Below, piece by piece: positions 28,320 to 36,222 of a stretch of 64,000 bases of DNA. Position numbers and translations under genes: made by a program. The DNA comes from an uncultured Phocaeicola sp. (lineage in GTDB: Bacteria; Bacteroidota; Bacteroidia; Bacteroidales; Bacteroidaceae), in contig CALUJF010000005.1 in assembly GCA_944320855.1 (NCBI GenBank), positions 1-64,000 of the forward strand, read 5' to 3'. The notes beneath the pieces were generated by a model that worked only from the letters and a program-made list of their open reading frames with translations, was not told the origin of the DNA and made no database searches. Position 1 is the stretch's first letter. The number at the start of each line of letters is the position of its first letter.

Positions 28320-30128
28320 ATGAGGATTACATCGCTATTTATTGCAGTAACATTCAGTGTTACTGCAATAAATTCTATAACAGATTTATATGGGCAAACT
28401 ATAAACTCTGCAATGCATATGGTTAATCATGCCAACATACTTCACTTTAATGTTAAATCGAATTTTTTACTATTGCCAATACAGGAGAATGCTCCTGAAG
28501 CAAAAGTAAATTTGTTGGTAAATAATGATTATGTATATTCGGTAAGCCATAATGTAAGATTGTCAATTGACAGAGTAGATTACTTTGTACCAATCGACAT
28601 TTCTGAATATAAGAATAAAAATATAGGAGTAGAGATATTGGGTGTCCCATCATCATCCATATGCTGGAAAGAAATATCCCTTTCCGATACGTTTGATAAA
28701 GAAAATACAGAGAAATTCCGTCCGGTGTACCACCATACACCGGCATACGGATGGATGAACGACCCTAACGGAATGTTCTACAAGGACGGGGTCTACCATC
28801 TGTATTTCCAGTACAATCCTTACGGCTCTATGTGGGGCAACATGCACTGGGGACATTCCACCTCGACCGACCTTGTGAACTGGAAGAATGAGGGTGTTGC
28901 CATTGCTCCCGATGCTATAGGAACAATATTCAGCGGCTCGTGCGTGGTGGACCATGACAATACATCGGGCTTCGGCGAAGGTGCTGTGGTGGCATTCTAT
29001 ACTTCGGCCAAACAGACTCCGTGGGGCGACTGCCAGACACAGAGCATGGCATACAGTCTTGACAATGGAAAGACATTCATCAAATACGCGAATAACCCTA
29101 TCCTGACATCTTCGGAAAAAGATTTCCGCGACCCGAAAGTGTTCTGGTATGCACCGAAAGAACATTGGGTAATGATGCTTGCCGTAGGACAGCATATGGA
29201 GATTTATTCTTCAAAGAATCTGAAAGACTGGACTAAGGAAAGCGAATTCGGCGAAGGACACGGATGCCACGGTGGAGTATGGGAATGTCCTGACCTGGTA
29301 GAACTTCCCGTTGAAGGCACTAAGGACAAGAAATGGGTGCTTATATGCAATATCAATCCCGGAGGTCCTTTCGGCGGCTCGGCTACACAGTATTTTGTAG
29401 GCGATTTTGACGGCAGCACTTTTACAAACAATTATCCTGAAGAAACCAAATGGATGGATTATGGTAAGGACCATTATGCCACAGTGACATGGAACAACGC
29501 TCCCGACGGAAGATGTATAGCCATAGGATGGATGAGTAACTGGCAGTATGCAAACAATGTTCCGACACTTCAGTACCGCAGCGCAAACACCATAGCCAGA
29601 GATTTGTCTCTTTTCAAACAGGATGGAAGCATATTCCTTAAGTCAGAACCTTGCAAGGAGATGCTTGAAGCCAGAAAGGATGGCAGAAAGATAAAAACGG
29701 TAAATGTAGCCAAAACTGAAACAGTATCACTGTCACCACAGAGTGACAACGGAGCTTACGAAGTAGAACTCTCAATCAATCCGGGCAAGTCAAAAGAAGT
29801 ATCATTTGCTCTTTCCAATGGAAAAGGCGAGAAAGTCCTGATGACATACGATGTTGTGAAAAAAACTTTTGCTATGGACCGTACGAAGAGTGGCAATGTC
29901 TCTTTCAGTAATGATTTCCCGGCAGTGACAGAAATGCCTACAGGCAAATCCAAAAACCTCAAACTCCGTCTGTTTGTTGATAAATCGAGTATAGAAGCTT
30001 TCGTCGACAATGGAAAATATGTGATGACAAACTGTGTGTTCCCGTCGGCACCGTACGATACGGTTACATTTGAAAGTGACGGCAATAGGTATAAGGTTAA
30101 CAATATAAATATATATCAGATAAAATAA
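28320..30128 (+). CDS. GH32 fructan hydrolase, secreted
   Basis: A 602-aa exo-type fructosidase of GH32 (levanase/inulinase/invertase family) that releases fructose. The N-terminal signal peptide precedes a roughly 100-residue beta-domain (about 30-125) of the kind placed before Bacteroides GH32 enzymes (DUF4980-like). The catalytic five-bladed propeller has the nucleophile in WMNDPNG (Asp148), the transition-state stabiliser in FRDP (Asp271) and the acid/base in WECPD (Glu322). A C-terminal beta-sandwich follows. No lipobox is evident, so a periplasmic location is likely. The stop is followed after 1 bp by the MFS permease gene. Confidence 0.93.
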   Translation: MRITSLFIAVTFSVTAINSITDLYGQTINSAMHMVNHANILHFNVKSNFLLLPIQENAPEAKVNLLVNNDYVYSVSHNVRLSIDRVDYFVPIDISEYKNKNIGVEILGVPSSSICWKEISLSDTFDKENTEKFRPVYHHTPAYGWMNDPNGMFYKDGVYHLYFQYNPYGSMWGNMHWGHSTSTDLVNWKNEGVAIAPDAIGTIFSGSCVVDHDNTSGFGEGAVVAFYTSAKQTPWGDCQTQSMAYSLDNGKTFIKYANNPILTSSEKDFRDPKVFWYAPKEHWVMMLAVGQHMEIYSSKNLKDWTKESEFGEGHGCHGGVWECPDLVELPVEGTKDKKWVLICNINPGGPFGGSATQYFVGDFDGSTFTNNYPEETKWMDYGKDHYATVTWNNAPDGRCIAIGWMSNWQYANNVPTLQYRSANTIARDLSLFKQDGSIFLKSEPCKEMLEARKDGRKIKTVNVAKTETVSLSPQSDNGAYEVELSINPGKSKEVSFALSNGKGEKVLMTYDVVKKTFAMDRTKSGNVSFSNDFPAVTEMPTGKSKNLKLRLFVDKSSIEAFVDNGKYVMTNCVFPSAPYDTVTFESDGNRYKVNNINIYQIK

Positions 30129-30129
30129 T

Positions 30130-31284
30130 ATGGCTACAGTAAAACTAAATAAACTAATCCCCGTGATGCTTTGTTTCTTTGCCATGGGTTTTGTAGACCT
30201 GGTGGGAATAGCATCCAATTACGTTAAGGCAGACCTTGGCTTGAGTGATTCTCAGGCCAATATCTTCCCTTCGTTGGTATTCTTCTGGTTCCTGATATTT
30301 TCAGTTCCGACAGGCGTTCTGATGAACCGCATAGGCCGTAAGAAAACGGTACTGCTGAGCCTTGCAGTAACGTTCGCTTCATTGCTTCTGCCTGTGTTCG
30401 GCGACAGTTATATGCTTATGCTCTGTTCGTTCTCTCTGTTGGGAATAGGAAATGCCCTGATGCAGACATCCCTGAATCCGCTTTTAAGTAATATCATCAG
30501 CGGTGACAAGCTTGCCAGTTCATTGACCTTCGGACAGTTCGTAAAAGCCATAGCTTCATTTTTAGCTCCATATATAGCCATGTGGGGAGCAACTCAGGCA
30601 ATGCCAAGTTTCGGCTTAGGCTGGAGGGTTCTTTTCCCGGTCTATATGGTAATTGCAATTATTGCCATTCTTTGGCTGGGCACTACTCCTATAGAAGAAG
30701 AACAGCCGGATAAGGCATCTGGTTTCGTTGATTGTCTGAAACTTTTAGGCTCTCCTTTCATCCTGCTCTGCTTCATAGGCATCATGTGTCACGTAGGTAT
30801 AGACGTAGGTACCAACACTACAGCCCCTAAAATACTGATGGAACGCCTTGTAATGAGTCTTGACGAAGCATCATTTGCCACAAGCCTTTATTTCATCTTT
30901 CGTACGATAGGCTGTTTCTCAGGTTCTATCATCCTTCAGAAGGTTTCTGCACGCCTTTTCTTTCTGATAAGTGTCTTATGTATGCTTGCTGCGATGGTTG
31001 GTCTTTTATCTTCCGATGCGGAATTTATAGTTTATACATCCATAGCTCTGATAGGATTCGGCAACTCAAACGTCTTTTCAATCATTTTCTCACAGGCTTT
31101 GCTTTCTATGCCTGAGAAGAAGAATGAAATCTCCGGTCTGATGATTATGGGCCTTTTCGGCGGAACAGTATTCCCTTTGCTTATGGGCTTTGCTTCAGAT
31201 GCAGTGGGTCAGGATGGAGCAGTGGCTGTAATGGCTTTAGGAGTGATATATCTGCTTCTTTATACAGTGAGATTGAGGAAGTGA
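30130..31284 (+). CDS. MFS sugar (fructose) permease, copy 1
   Basis: A 384-aa inner-membrane transporter of the major facilitator superfamily, with about twelve hydrophobic segments and the loop motif NRIGRKKTVLL after the second segment. It is placed 1 bp after the GH32 gene and near a fructokinase, so fructose uptake by proton symport is the best inference (compare the BT1758 fructose importer of B. thetaiotaomicron). It is nearly identical in protein sequence to the permease at 38097-39263, with only scattered substitutions. Confidence 0.85.
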   Translation: MATVKLNKLIPVMLCFFAMGFVDLVGIASNYVKADLGLSDSQANIFPSLVFFWFLIFSVPTGVLMNRIGRKKTVLLSLAVTFASLLLPVFGDSYMLMLCSFSLLGIGNALMQTSLNPLLSNIISGDKLASSLTFGQFVKAIASFLAPYIAMWGATQAMPSFGLGWRVLFPVYMVIAIIAILWLGTTPIEEEQPDKASGFVDCLKLLGSPFILLCFIGIMCHVGIDVGTNTTAPKILMERLVMSLDEASFATSLYFIFRTIGCFSGSIILQKVSARLFFLISVLCMLAAMVGLLSSDAEFIVYTSIALIGFGNSNVFSIIFSQALLSMPEKKNEISGLMIMGLFGGTVFPLLMGFASDAVGQDGAVAVMALGVIYLLLYTVRLRK

Positions 31285-31355
31285 ATAATTAACAATTAAT
31301 AATTGGTGGACGCTGCTCATTTTTAATTCTTAATTCTTAACTTTTAATTAATAAC
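31285..31355. repeat. Conserved intergenic unit with TTCTTAA heptamers
   Basis: TTAACAATTAATAATTGGTG, then GCTGCTCAT, then four period-7 TTCTTAA-type units at 31320-31347. The same unit follows the second permease gene at 39263. Confidence 0.8.
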
Positions 31356-31535
31356 ATGATGAGTGAATTCTATAATAGCTTGAAAGAACCTTATATACAG
31401 CCGGTCAGCGTAGTGTATGAATTGTGCCTTGAATCAACTATACTACAGGCAAGCTCAGAAGGTTCAATAACCGATCCTGGTAATGACGGAGAAGGAAGCA
31501 TAACTTTATCCGATTTCAGAAATAGGAATTTTTAA
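31356..31535 (+). CDS. Short 59-aa peptide preceding fimbrillin-like gene
   Basis: The frame starts MMSEFYNSLKEPYIQPVSVV and ends LSDFRNRNF. It contains YIQPVSVVYELCLESTILQA followed by an SSEGSITDPGNDGE stretch. Short peptides with this pattern (a YxxP start, a Leu/Ala-Ser segment, then an acidic Gly/Pro/Asp tail) are common next to fimbrillin-like lipoprotein genes in Bacteroidales. It lies 23 bp before such a gene and is likely translated with it. Function unknown. Confidence 0.5.
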   Translation: MMSEFYNSLKEPYIQPVSVVYELCLESTILQASSEGSITDPGNDGEGSITLSDFRNRNF

Positions 31536-31558
31536 TGTCATTTTAATCAATCTGAAGT

Positions 31559-32635
31559 ATGAAAACAGCAATAATAAATATAATGTTATTGGCCGGCGTA
31601 ACCGCAATGCCCGGACTTTCATCCTGTACGACTGATGAAATGGACCGGCCTGCAGCTGAAACTGAAAAGCCTGCCGATGAAGCACCACAACAGGAAGACA
31701 AGGGCTATTTCATATCCCTTAATGGAGAATATGGAGCTGAAGCCACTGTTGGAACACGTGCACACTGGGAAGAAGACGGACAGAATGCCCCGCTTTTCTA
31801 CTGGGATTCTTCCGATGACGAAATGAAAGCATTTGTTTTCAGAAATACAGCAGCCGTAAATTATGTCACAGACAATACTTATGCCAATGTCAAGGTAACT
31901 CCAAAGGAAGACAGACTGAAATGTTCTCTGCAGATAGCCGACGGACTGTCGGAGGAATATCAGGACGGCGATGTCATTTGGGCAGTATCTCCGATAAGAG
32001 ATTCCCAAAATATAGAAGGTAGCACTGTTACGTTCGCATTGCCTGCTCAATACGAATACACTGACGGACAAGACTCTCCAACAACCCATCTGAAGGATTA
32101 CGTCCTGATGAGCGGTACAGGAACAGTACAGAACGGTAGTGCGTCAATAAATTTCCAGATACACCCCACTGTATTCAGGTTTAAGATAACTAATTCCGAT
32201 ACGGATAATCTTATTGTAAACAGCATTAGTTTCTCGGGACCTTTCAATAATCAGGCAGTCCTGTCTTATGGCGGAAGCGAGAGTGTGACTTTCAGCAGAA
32301 GCACTGGCGATTCACAACCGTATTCCATCAAGGTAAACATAAGCGGAGGCCTGGCAATACCTCCTGCGGAATCGAAATACCTTTATGCGCTTGTCATGCC
32401 TACCGGTTTGACGGATGAAGAGGTTACATTCAGCATTACGTCAAGCTTTGGAGATAAATCACAGACTTTGGCCTACGACGGTATTTTCCCCGGAACAGAC
32501 GGTGCGGCGGATGCAGGCTTTAAGTCGAACACCTACAAGACCCTGAACGTAACGATGAAAAGAACTTCAGTCCAATTGTCCGGCACAAGCATAAATGGAT
32601 TCGGGCAAGGGGAAGATTATGATGTAGGTTTTTAG
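31559..32635 (+). CDS. Fimbrillin-family lipoprotein
   Basis: A 358-aa lipoprotein (PGLSSC, Cys23) with an acidic linker (residues about 24-48), then a fimbrillin-like fold with TRAHWEEDG, a VIWAVSPIRD strand, a FQIHPTVFRFKI strand and the closing tail SINGFGQGEDYDVGF. The tail motif INGFGxGEDxD is shared with the first gene of the fructan operon, which ties the two together. Position between the permease and fructokinase genes suggests it belongs to the same transcription unit; role not known. Confidence 0.7.
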   Translation: MKTAIINIMLLAGVTAMPGLSSCTTDEMDRPAAETEKPADEAPQQEDKGYFISLNGEYGAEATVGTRAHWEEDGQNAPLFYWDSSDDEMKAFVFRNTAAVNYVTDNTYANVKVTPKEDRLKCSLQIADGLSEEYQDGDVIWAVSPIRDSQNIEGSTVTFALPAQYEYTDGQDSPTTHLKDYVLMSGTGTVQNGSASINFQIHPTVFRFKITNSDTDNLIVNSISFSGPFNNQAVLSYGGSESVTFSRSTGDSQPYSIKVNISGGLAIPPAESKYLYALVMPTGLTDEEVTFSITSSFGDKSQTLAYDGIFPGTDGAADAGFKSNTYKTLNVTMKRTSVQLSGTSINGFGQGEDYDVGF

Positions 32636-32751
32636 TTTTTAATTCTTAATTCTTAATTCTTAATTCAACGAATGTTGCCGCTCATTTTTAATTTTTAATT
32701 TTTAATTTTTAATTCTTAATTGAATAAGTTCTTAATTCTTAATTGACCATC
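32636..32751. repeat. TTCTTAA heptamer spacer before fructokinase copy 1
   Basis: Two runs of period-7 TT(C/T)TTAA units flank an ATGTTGCCGCTCAT segment. The spacer ends with the TTGAATAAGTTCTTAA form also present before the second fructokinase gene. Confidence 0.8.
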
Positions 32752-33630
32752 ATGAACGATATAGTAGTAGGAATGGGTGAAGCACTATGGGATGTGCTTC
32801 CGGAAGGAAAGAAATTGGGTGGTGCCCCTGCAAATTTTGCGTACCATATATCACAGTTTGGTTTGAACAGCCGTGTAGTAAGTGCGGTAGGAGATGACAA
32901 ACTTGGTGTTGAAATACTTGAGAATTTCCGCGAAAAGAAGCTTTACGGAATAGTAGAAACTGTTCCTTACCCGACAGGAACCGTACAGGTAGAGCTTGAT
33001 GCCGAGGGTGTTCCATGCTATGATATCAAGGAAGGTGTGGCATGGGATAATATTCCGTTTACTCCTGCCCTTGAGGATTTGGCCCGCCATACCCGTGCCG
33101 TATGTTTCGGTTCGCTTGCCCAGCGAAGTGTTGTATCGCGCGAGACAATAAACCGTTTCATCGATGCTATGTCTGAAGGTGATGACGTATTGAAGATATT
33201 CGATATCAATCTTCGTCAGGGATTCTACACAAAGGAAATTCTCTGCAATTCATTCCGCAAGTGTAACATACTTAAGATAAACGACGAAGAACTGGTTACA
33301 GTGAGCCGTATGTTCGGATATCCCGGCATCGACCTTCAGGACAAATGCTGGATTCTTTTGGCTAAGTATAATCTGAAGATGCTGATACTGACCTGCGGTG
33401 TAAACGGCAGTTATGTGTTCACTCCAGGCAGCGTTTCATTTGTAGAAACTCCTAAGGTGGTGGTAGCCGACACGGTAGGAGCCGGCGATTCTTTCACAGC
33501 CACATTCGTAGCTTCCATACTTAAAGGTAAGTCTGTACGTCAGGCCCACGAACTTGCAGTAAAAGTTTCGGCCTATGTATGTACGCAGAACGGGGCTATG
33601 CCGGTACTCCCTGATGTTTATCTGGACTAA
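32752..33630 (+). CDS. PfkB-family fructokinase, copy 1
   Basis: A 292-aa carbohydrate kinase of the ribokinase/PfkB family, predicted to phosphorylate fructose imported by the adjacent permease. Seen: the N-terminal GEALWDVLPEGKKLGGAPANFAYH pattern (split signature 1) and the C-terminal DTVGAGDSFTA signature with the catalytic Asp. The start is set at MNDIVVGMG, matching the second copy; an ATG three codons upstream is also in frame. A 497-bp stretch (32962-33458) is identical to 39667-40163, while the flanking parts differ. Confidence 0.9.
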   Translation: MNDIVVGMGEALWDVLPEGKKLGGAPANFAYHISQFGLNSRVVSAVGDDKLGVEILENFREKKLYGIVETVPYPTGTVQVELDAEGVPCYDIKEGVAWDNIPFTPALEDLARHTRAVCFGSLAQRSVVSRETINRFIDAMSEGDDVLKIFDINLRQGFYTKEILCNSFRKCNILKINDEELVTVSRMFGYPGIDLQDKCWILLAKYNLKMLILTCGVNGSYVFTPGSVSFVETPKVVVADTVGAGDSFTATFVASILKGKSVRQAHELAVKVSAYVCTQNGAMPVLPDVYLD

Positions 33631-33645
33631 GTTCCTTTCTGAAAA

Positions 33646-33703
33646 ATGTTTCATGTAAATACATAAATGTAACATGAAACATTTTTTATTTTCTATGAAA
33701 CAT
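33646..33703 (+). promoter_or_regulatory. Three-part ATGAAAC operator of the second fructan operon
   Basis: ATGTTTCAT (33646-33654), 19 bp, ATGAAACAT (33674-33682), then ATGAAACAT (33695-33703). Box positions and gaps equal those at 18714-18771, although the intervening bases differ. This marks the barrel/GH32/permease/kinase genes as a co-regulated unit. Confidence 0.8.
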
Positions 33704-33732
33704 TTGTTATAAGCCTTCAGTACAGTTCTTCA

Positions 33733-33740
33733 TATCTTTG
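33733..33740 (+). promoter_or_regulatory. -7 promoter element of the second fructan operon
   Basis: TATCTTTG matches TAnnTTTG, 29 bp after the operator and 40 bp before the barrel gene. Confidence 0.65.
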
Positions 33741-33780
33741 CAGCAAACAAAATTACTTATTACTTAGAAATGTTGATGCT

Positions 33781-36126
33781 ATGAAGGCAGCAAAGAAACA
33801 AGTATTAAAGAGAACTAATTCGGCAGTATTGTTACTTGCCATTGCGTGTGCAACCACTTATGCACAGGAAAAATCAGAAAGCGGTGATAATAAAAAGGAA
33901 GAAGCAAACAGAAATGTCATGCTTAATGCCGCAAGTGCCAACGGTCCCCGTGAAATTCAGATTGGTCTTCCTTCGGCCGATGTGAATGTTCTGGAAAACG
34001 GTATTCCCGTAACTTATGCAACAAATCCTCACAGTGTTAACTCTCTCTGGCGTGCCGATGCCAGCCTTAGTCATGTGGGATTGCTGAAAATCTCCGAAAC
34101 AGCAGTCACTACAGGTAATATCGGTTATGCAGTAAATTCATTTACACAGCTCGGCCGGGAGAAATTCAACGGAACATTGAACTACAAGACCAACCATTTC
34201 GGTATGCAGGAAGTGTCGCTCAACCTCAACGGAGGATTAGGTAAAGGTTGGTTATACAGCGCAAGCATGTATCAGGATTTCGATCCGGGAACATTCGATA
34301 TCAAGTCTACTCCGTTCCAGGACCGTACACAGATATATAAATTTGCAATCACAAAGAAGTATAATAATGACAGAGGCGCTTTCACTGCACTTTATAACTT
34401 CTCTAAGAGTCATCCTGTATATACATTTGCTACTCAGTCCGCACCGTTCGTTTATGTAGGCGACGGTAGTGTACGTGAGTTTGGCGATTTTGCTCTTGGT
34501 ACTACATCGTATCTTCCTATGGATAATGAAATGGTATATCAGGATATGCGTACAGGCGAGATTAAGAAAACAAATCTGTATGATGCCATTGAAAATACAG
34601 GTCATGTAGTAACCTTGATGAACGATTATTCATGGGATAACGGTCTGAACTGGAAAACAGTGATGAAGTACGACCATTCTACAGGAGCGTTGGTGTATCA
34701 GTCGCCGATGTCGCTCGACAAGAACGAAGCAGGTATCAATTATCAGTACGAGGCGGCCGACGGCAGCATGCAGCCATATACCGGCGAATATGTACAGAGC
34801 CGTATGTCATGTCTGAACCGCGGTTTTATCGATTCATTCATGTTTACCACAGAACTTTCAAGGAAATTGAGCAACGGAACATGGAGACTTGGTCTTAACG
34901 AATGGTATTATGATGTAGATTACAGCTCAAGGACTACTATGTATGACCAGTCTGTCCCTTCAGACGGAAGTTATCCTGTAAGGCTGTATAATACAGACTA
35001 TGCCAACGGTGGCGGCCGTACATATGCCGGCAACGGATATTATTACGACCTGAACAAAAACGCATCTGAGTATTACAACGGATATGAAAACAAGCTTGCA
35101 CTATATTTTACTCATGACTGGGATATCACAGACTTTCTGAATGTTTATTATGGCGCTCGTCTGGAGTATCAGGCATTGCGTGGTGAGAATGCGGCGGTGA
35201 AAGATACTAAAGGTAATTATGTAGGACGTTTTGCAAATTATTATCTTGGTGCCAATATCCCTAACAGTACTGAAAAGATTGCAGCTACTCCAATGAGTTA
35301 TGACTGGTTGAACTATGCTCTTACAGCTGCTGCTACATATAAGCTGACAAAACAGTTCGGTCTGACAGGCGACTTTACTTATATCACACAGCATCCGAAA
35401 ATCGAGAACTTCGCACCGGCTACTCTTCCAAACGTGGATAAAATCTCAGTACCTTTGGGCCGTGCCGGAATATATTACAACAATGAATGGTTGAGTCTGA
35501 CATCGCTATTCTCATATATATCAAAGACAAACAACAACTCTACATTGAACCTCCAGCATAAGACAAGTGCAGGCCAGACAGAAATCATGGCTGCTCCATT
35601 GACATTCGATATCCAGACTTTGGGATGGACCACAGATGTAGTAGCCCGTCCGTTCAAGGGATTTGACCTTCACTTCCTGTTTACATATCAGAAACCTACA
35701 TACAAGAAGTATGAAACTTCTGTAACATTCTCAGATAATTATGTAGGAAAAATCAATGCCACAGGAAATATCGTAGCCGAGATTCCGCAGGTGATTGTTG
35801 AAATTGACCCAAGCTATATGATTACAAAAGACCTGAAAATCTGGACAAGCTTCCGTTATTTCAGCAAGACATACGCAAACATCAACGATGCATACTATTT
35901 CAACGGCCGATGGGAAACATTCGGTGGCTTGAACTGGCAGGTCAATAAGAAACTGGCTCTTGGATGTACTGTAGTAAACTTCCTTAATCAGACAGGTGCA
36001 AAGGGTAGTATAGCAGGTGCCGAACTTATCGAAAAAGAAGATGCAGGACAGTATGCAGGACATGTAATGGCAGGCAGCTATATCCGTCCGTTCACTGTAG
36101 AATTTACTGCAAGCTTGAAATTCTGA
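33781..36126 (+). CDS. Outer-membrane beta-barrel protein, TonB-receptor-like without SusD partner
   Basis: A 781-aa outer-membrane protein with a signal peptide ending near TTYAQ (about residue 29). The N-terminal part (about 45-135, VLENGIPVTYATNP) resembles a short receptor plug; the rest is beta-strand rich with frequent aromatic girdles and ends in EFTASLKF, a normal barrel C-terminus. There is no carboxypeptidase-regulatory domain, no visible TonB box and no susD beside it. Given its own fructan-type operator and the following GH32, permease and fructokinase genes, it is probably a porin for short fructo-oligosaccharides; this is inference. Confidence 0.75.
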   Translation: MKAAKKQVLKRTNSAVLLLAIACATTYAQEKSESGDNKKEEANRNVMLNAASANGPREIQIGLPSADVNVLENGIPVTYATNPHSVNSLWRADASLSHVGLLKISETAVTTGNIGYAVNSFTQLGREKFNGTLNYKTNHFGMQEVSLNLNGGLGKGWLYSASMYQDFDPGTFDIKSTPFQDRTQIYKFAITKKYNNDRGAFTALYNFSKSHPVYTFATQSAPFVYVGDGSVREFGDFALGTTSYLPMDNEMVYQDMRTGEIKKTNLYDAIENTGHVVTLMNDYSWDNGLNWKTVMKYDHSTGALVYQSPMSLDKNEAGINYQYEAADGSMQPYTGEYVQSRMSCLNRGFIDSFMFTTELSRKLSNGTWRLGLNEWYYDVDYSSRTTMYDQSVPSDGSYPVRLYNTDYANGGGRTYAGNGYYYDLNKNASEYYNGYENKLALYFTHDWDITDFLNVYYGARLEYQALRGENAAVKDTKGNYVGRFANYYLGANIPNSTEKIAATPMSYDWLNYALTAAATYKLTKQFGLTGDFTYITQHPKIENFAPATLPNVDKISVPLGRAGIYYNNEWLSLTSLFSYISKTNNNSTLNLQHKTSAGQTEIMAAPLTFDIQTLGWTTDVVARPFKGFDLHFLFTYQKPTYKKYETSVTFSDNYVGKINATGNIVAEIPQVIVEIDPSYMITKDLKIWTSFRYFSKTYANINDAYYFNGRWETFGGLNWQVNKKLALGCTVVNFLNQTGAKGSIAGAELIEKEDAGQYAGHVMAGSYIRPFTVEFTASLKF

Positions 36127-36222
36127 TAAAAGAGGAGCCATAGTCGTTAGCACTTTTAACAGAATTGACTTCTATAACTTCAATAAATCCCCTAACAATT
36201 AATAAATTAAAAATATTCAACC

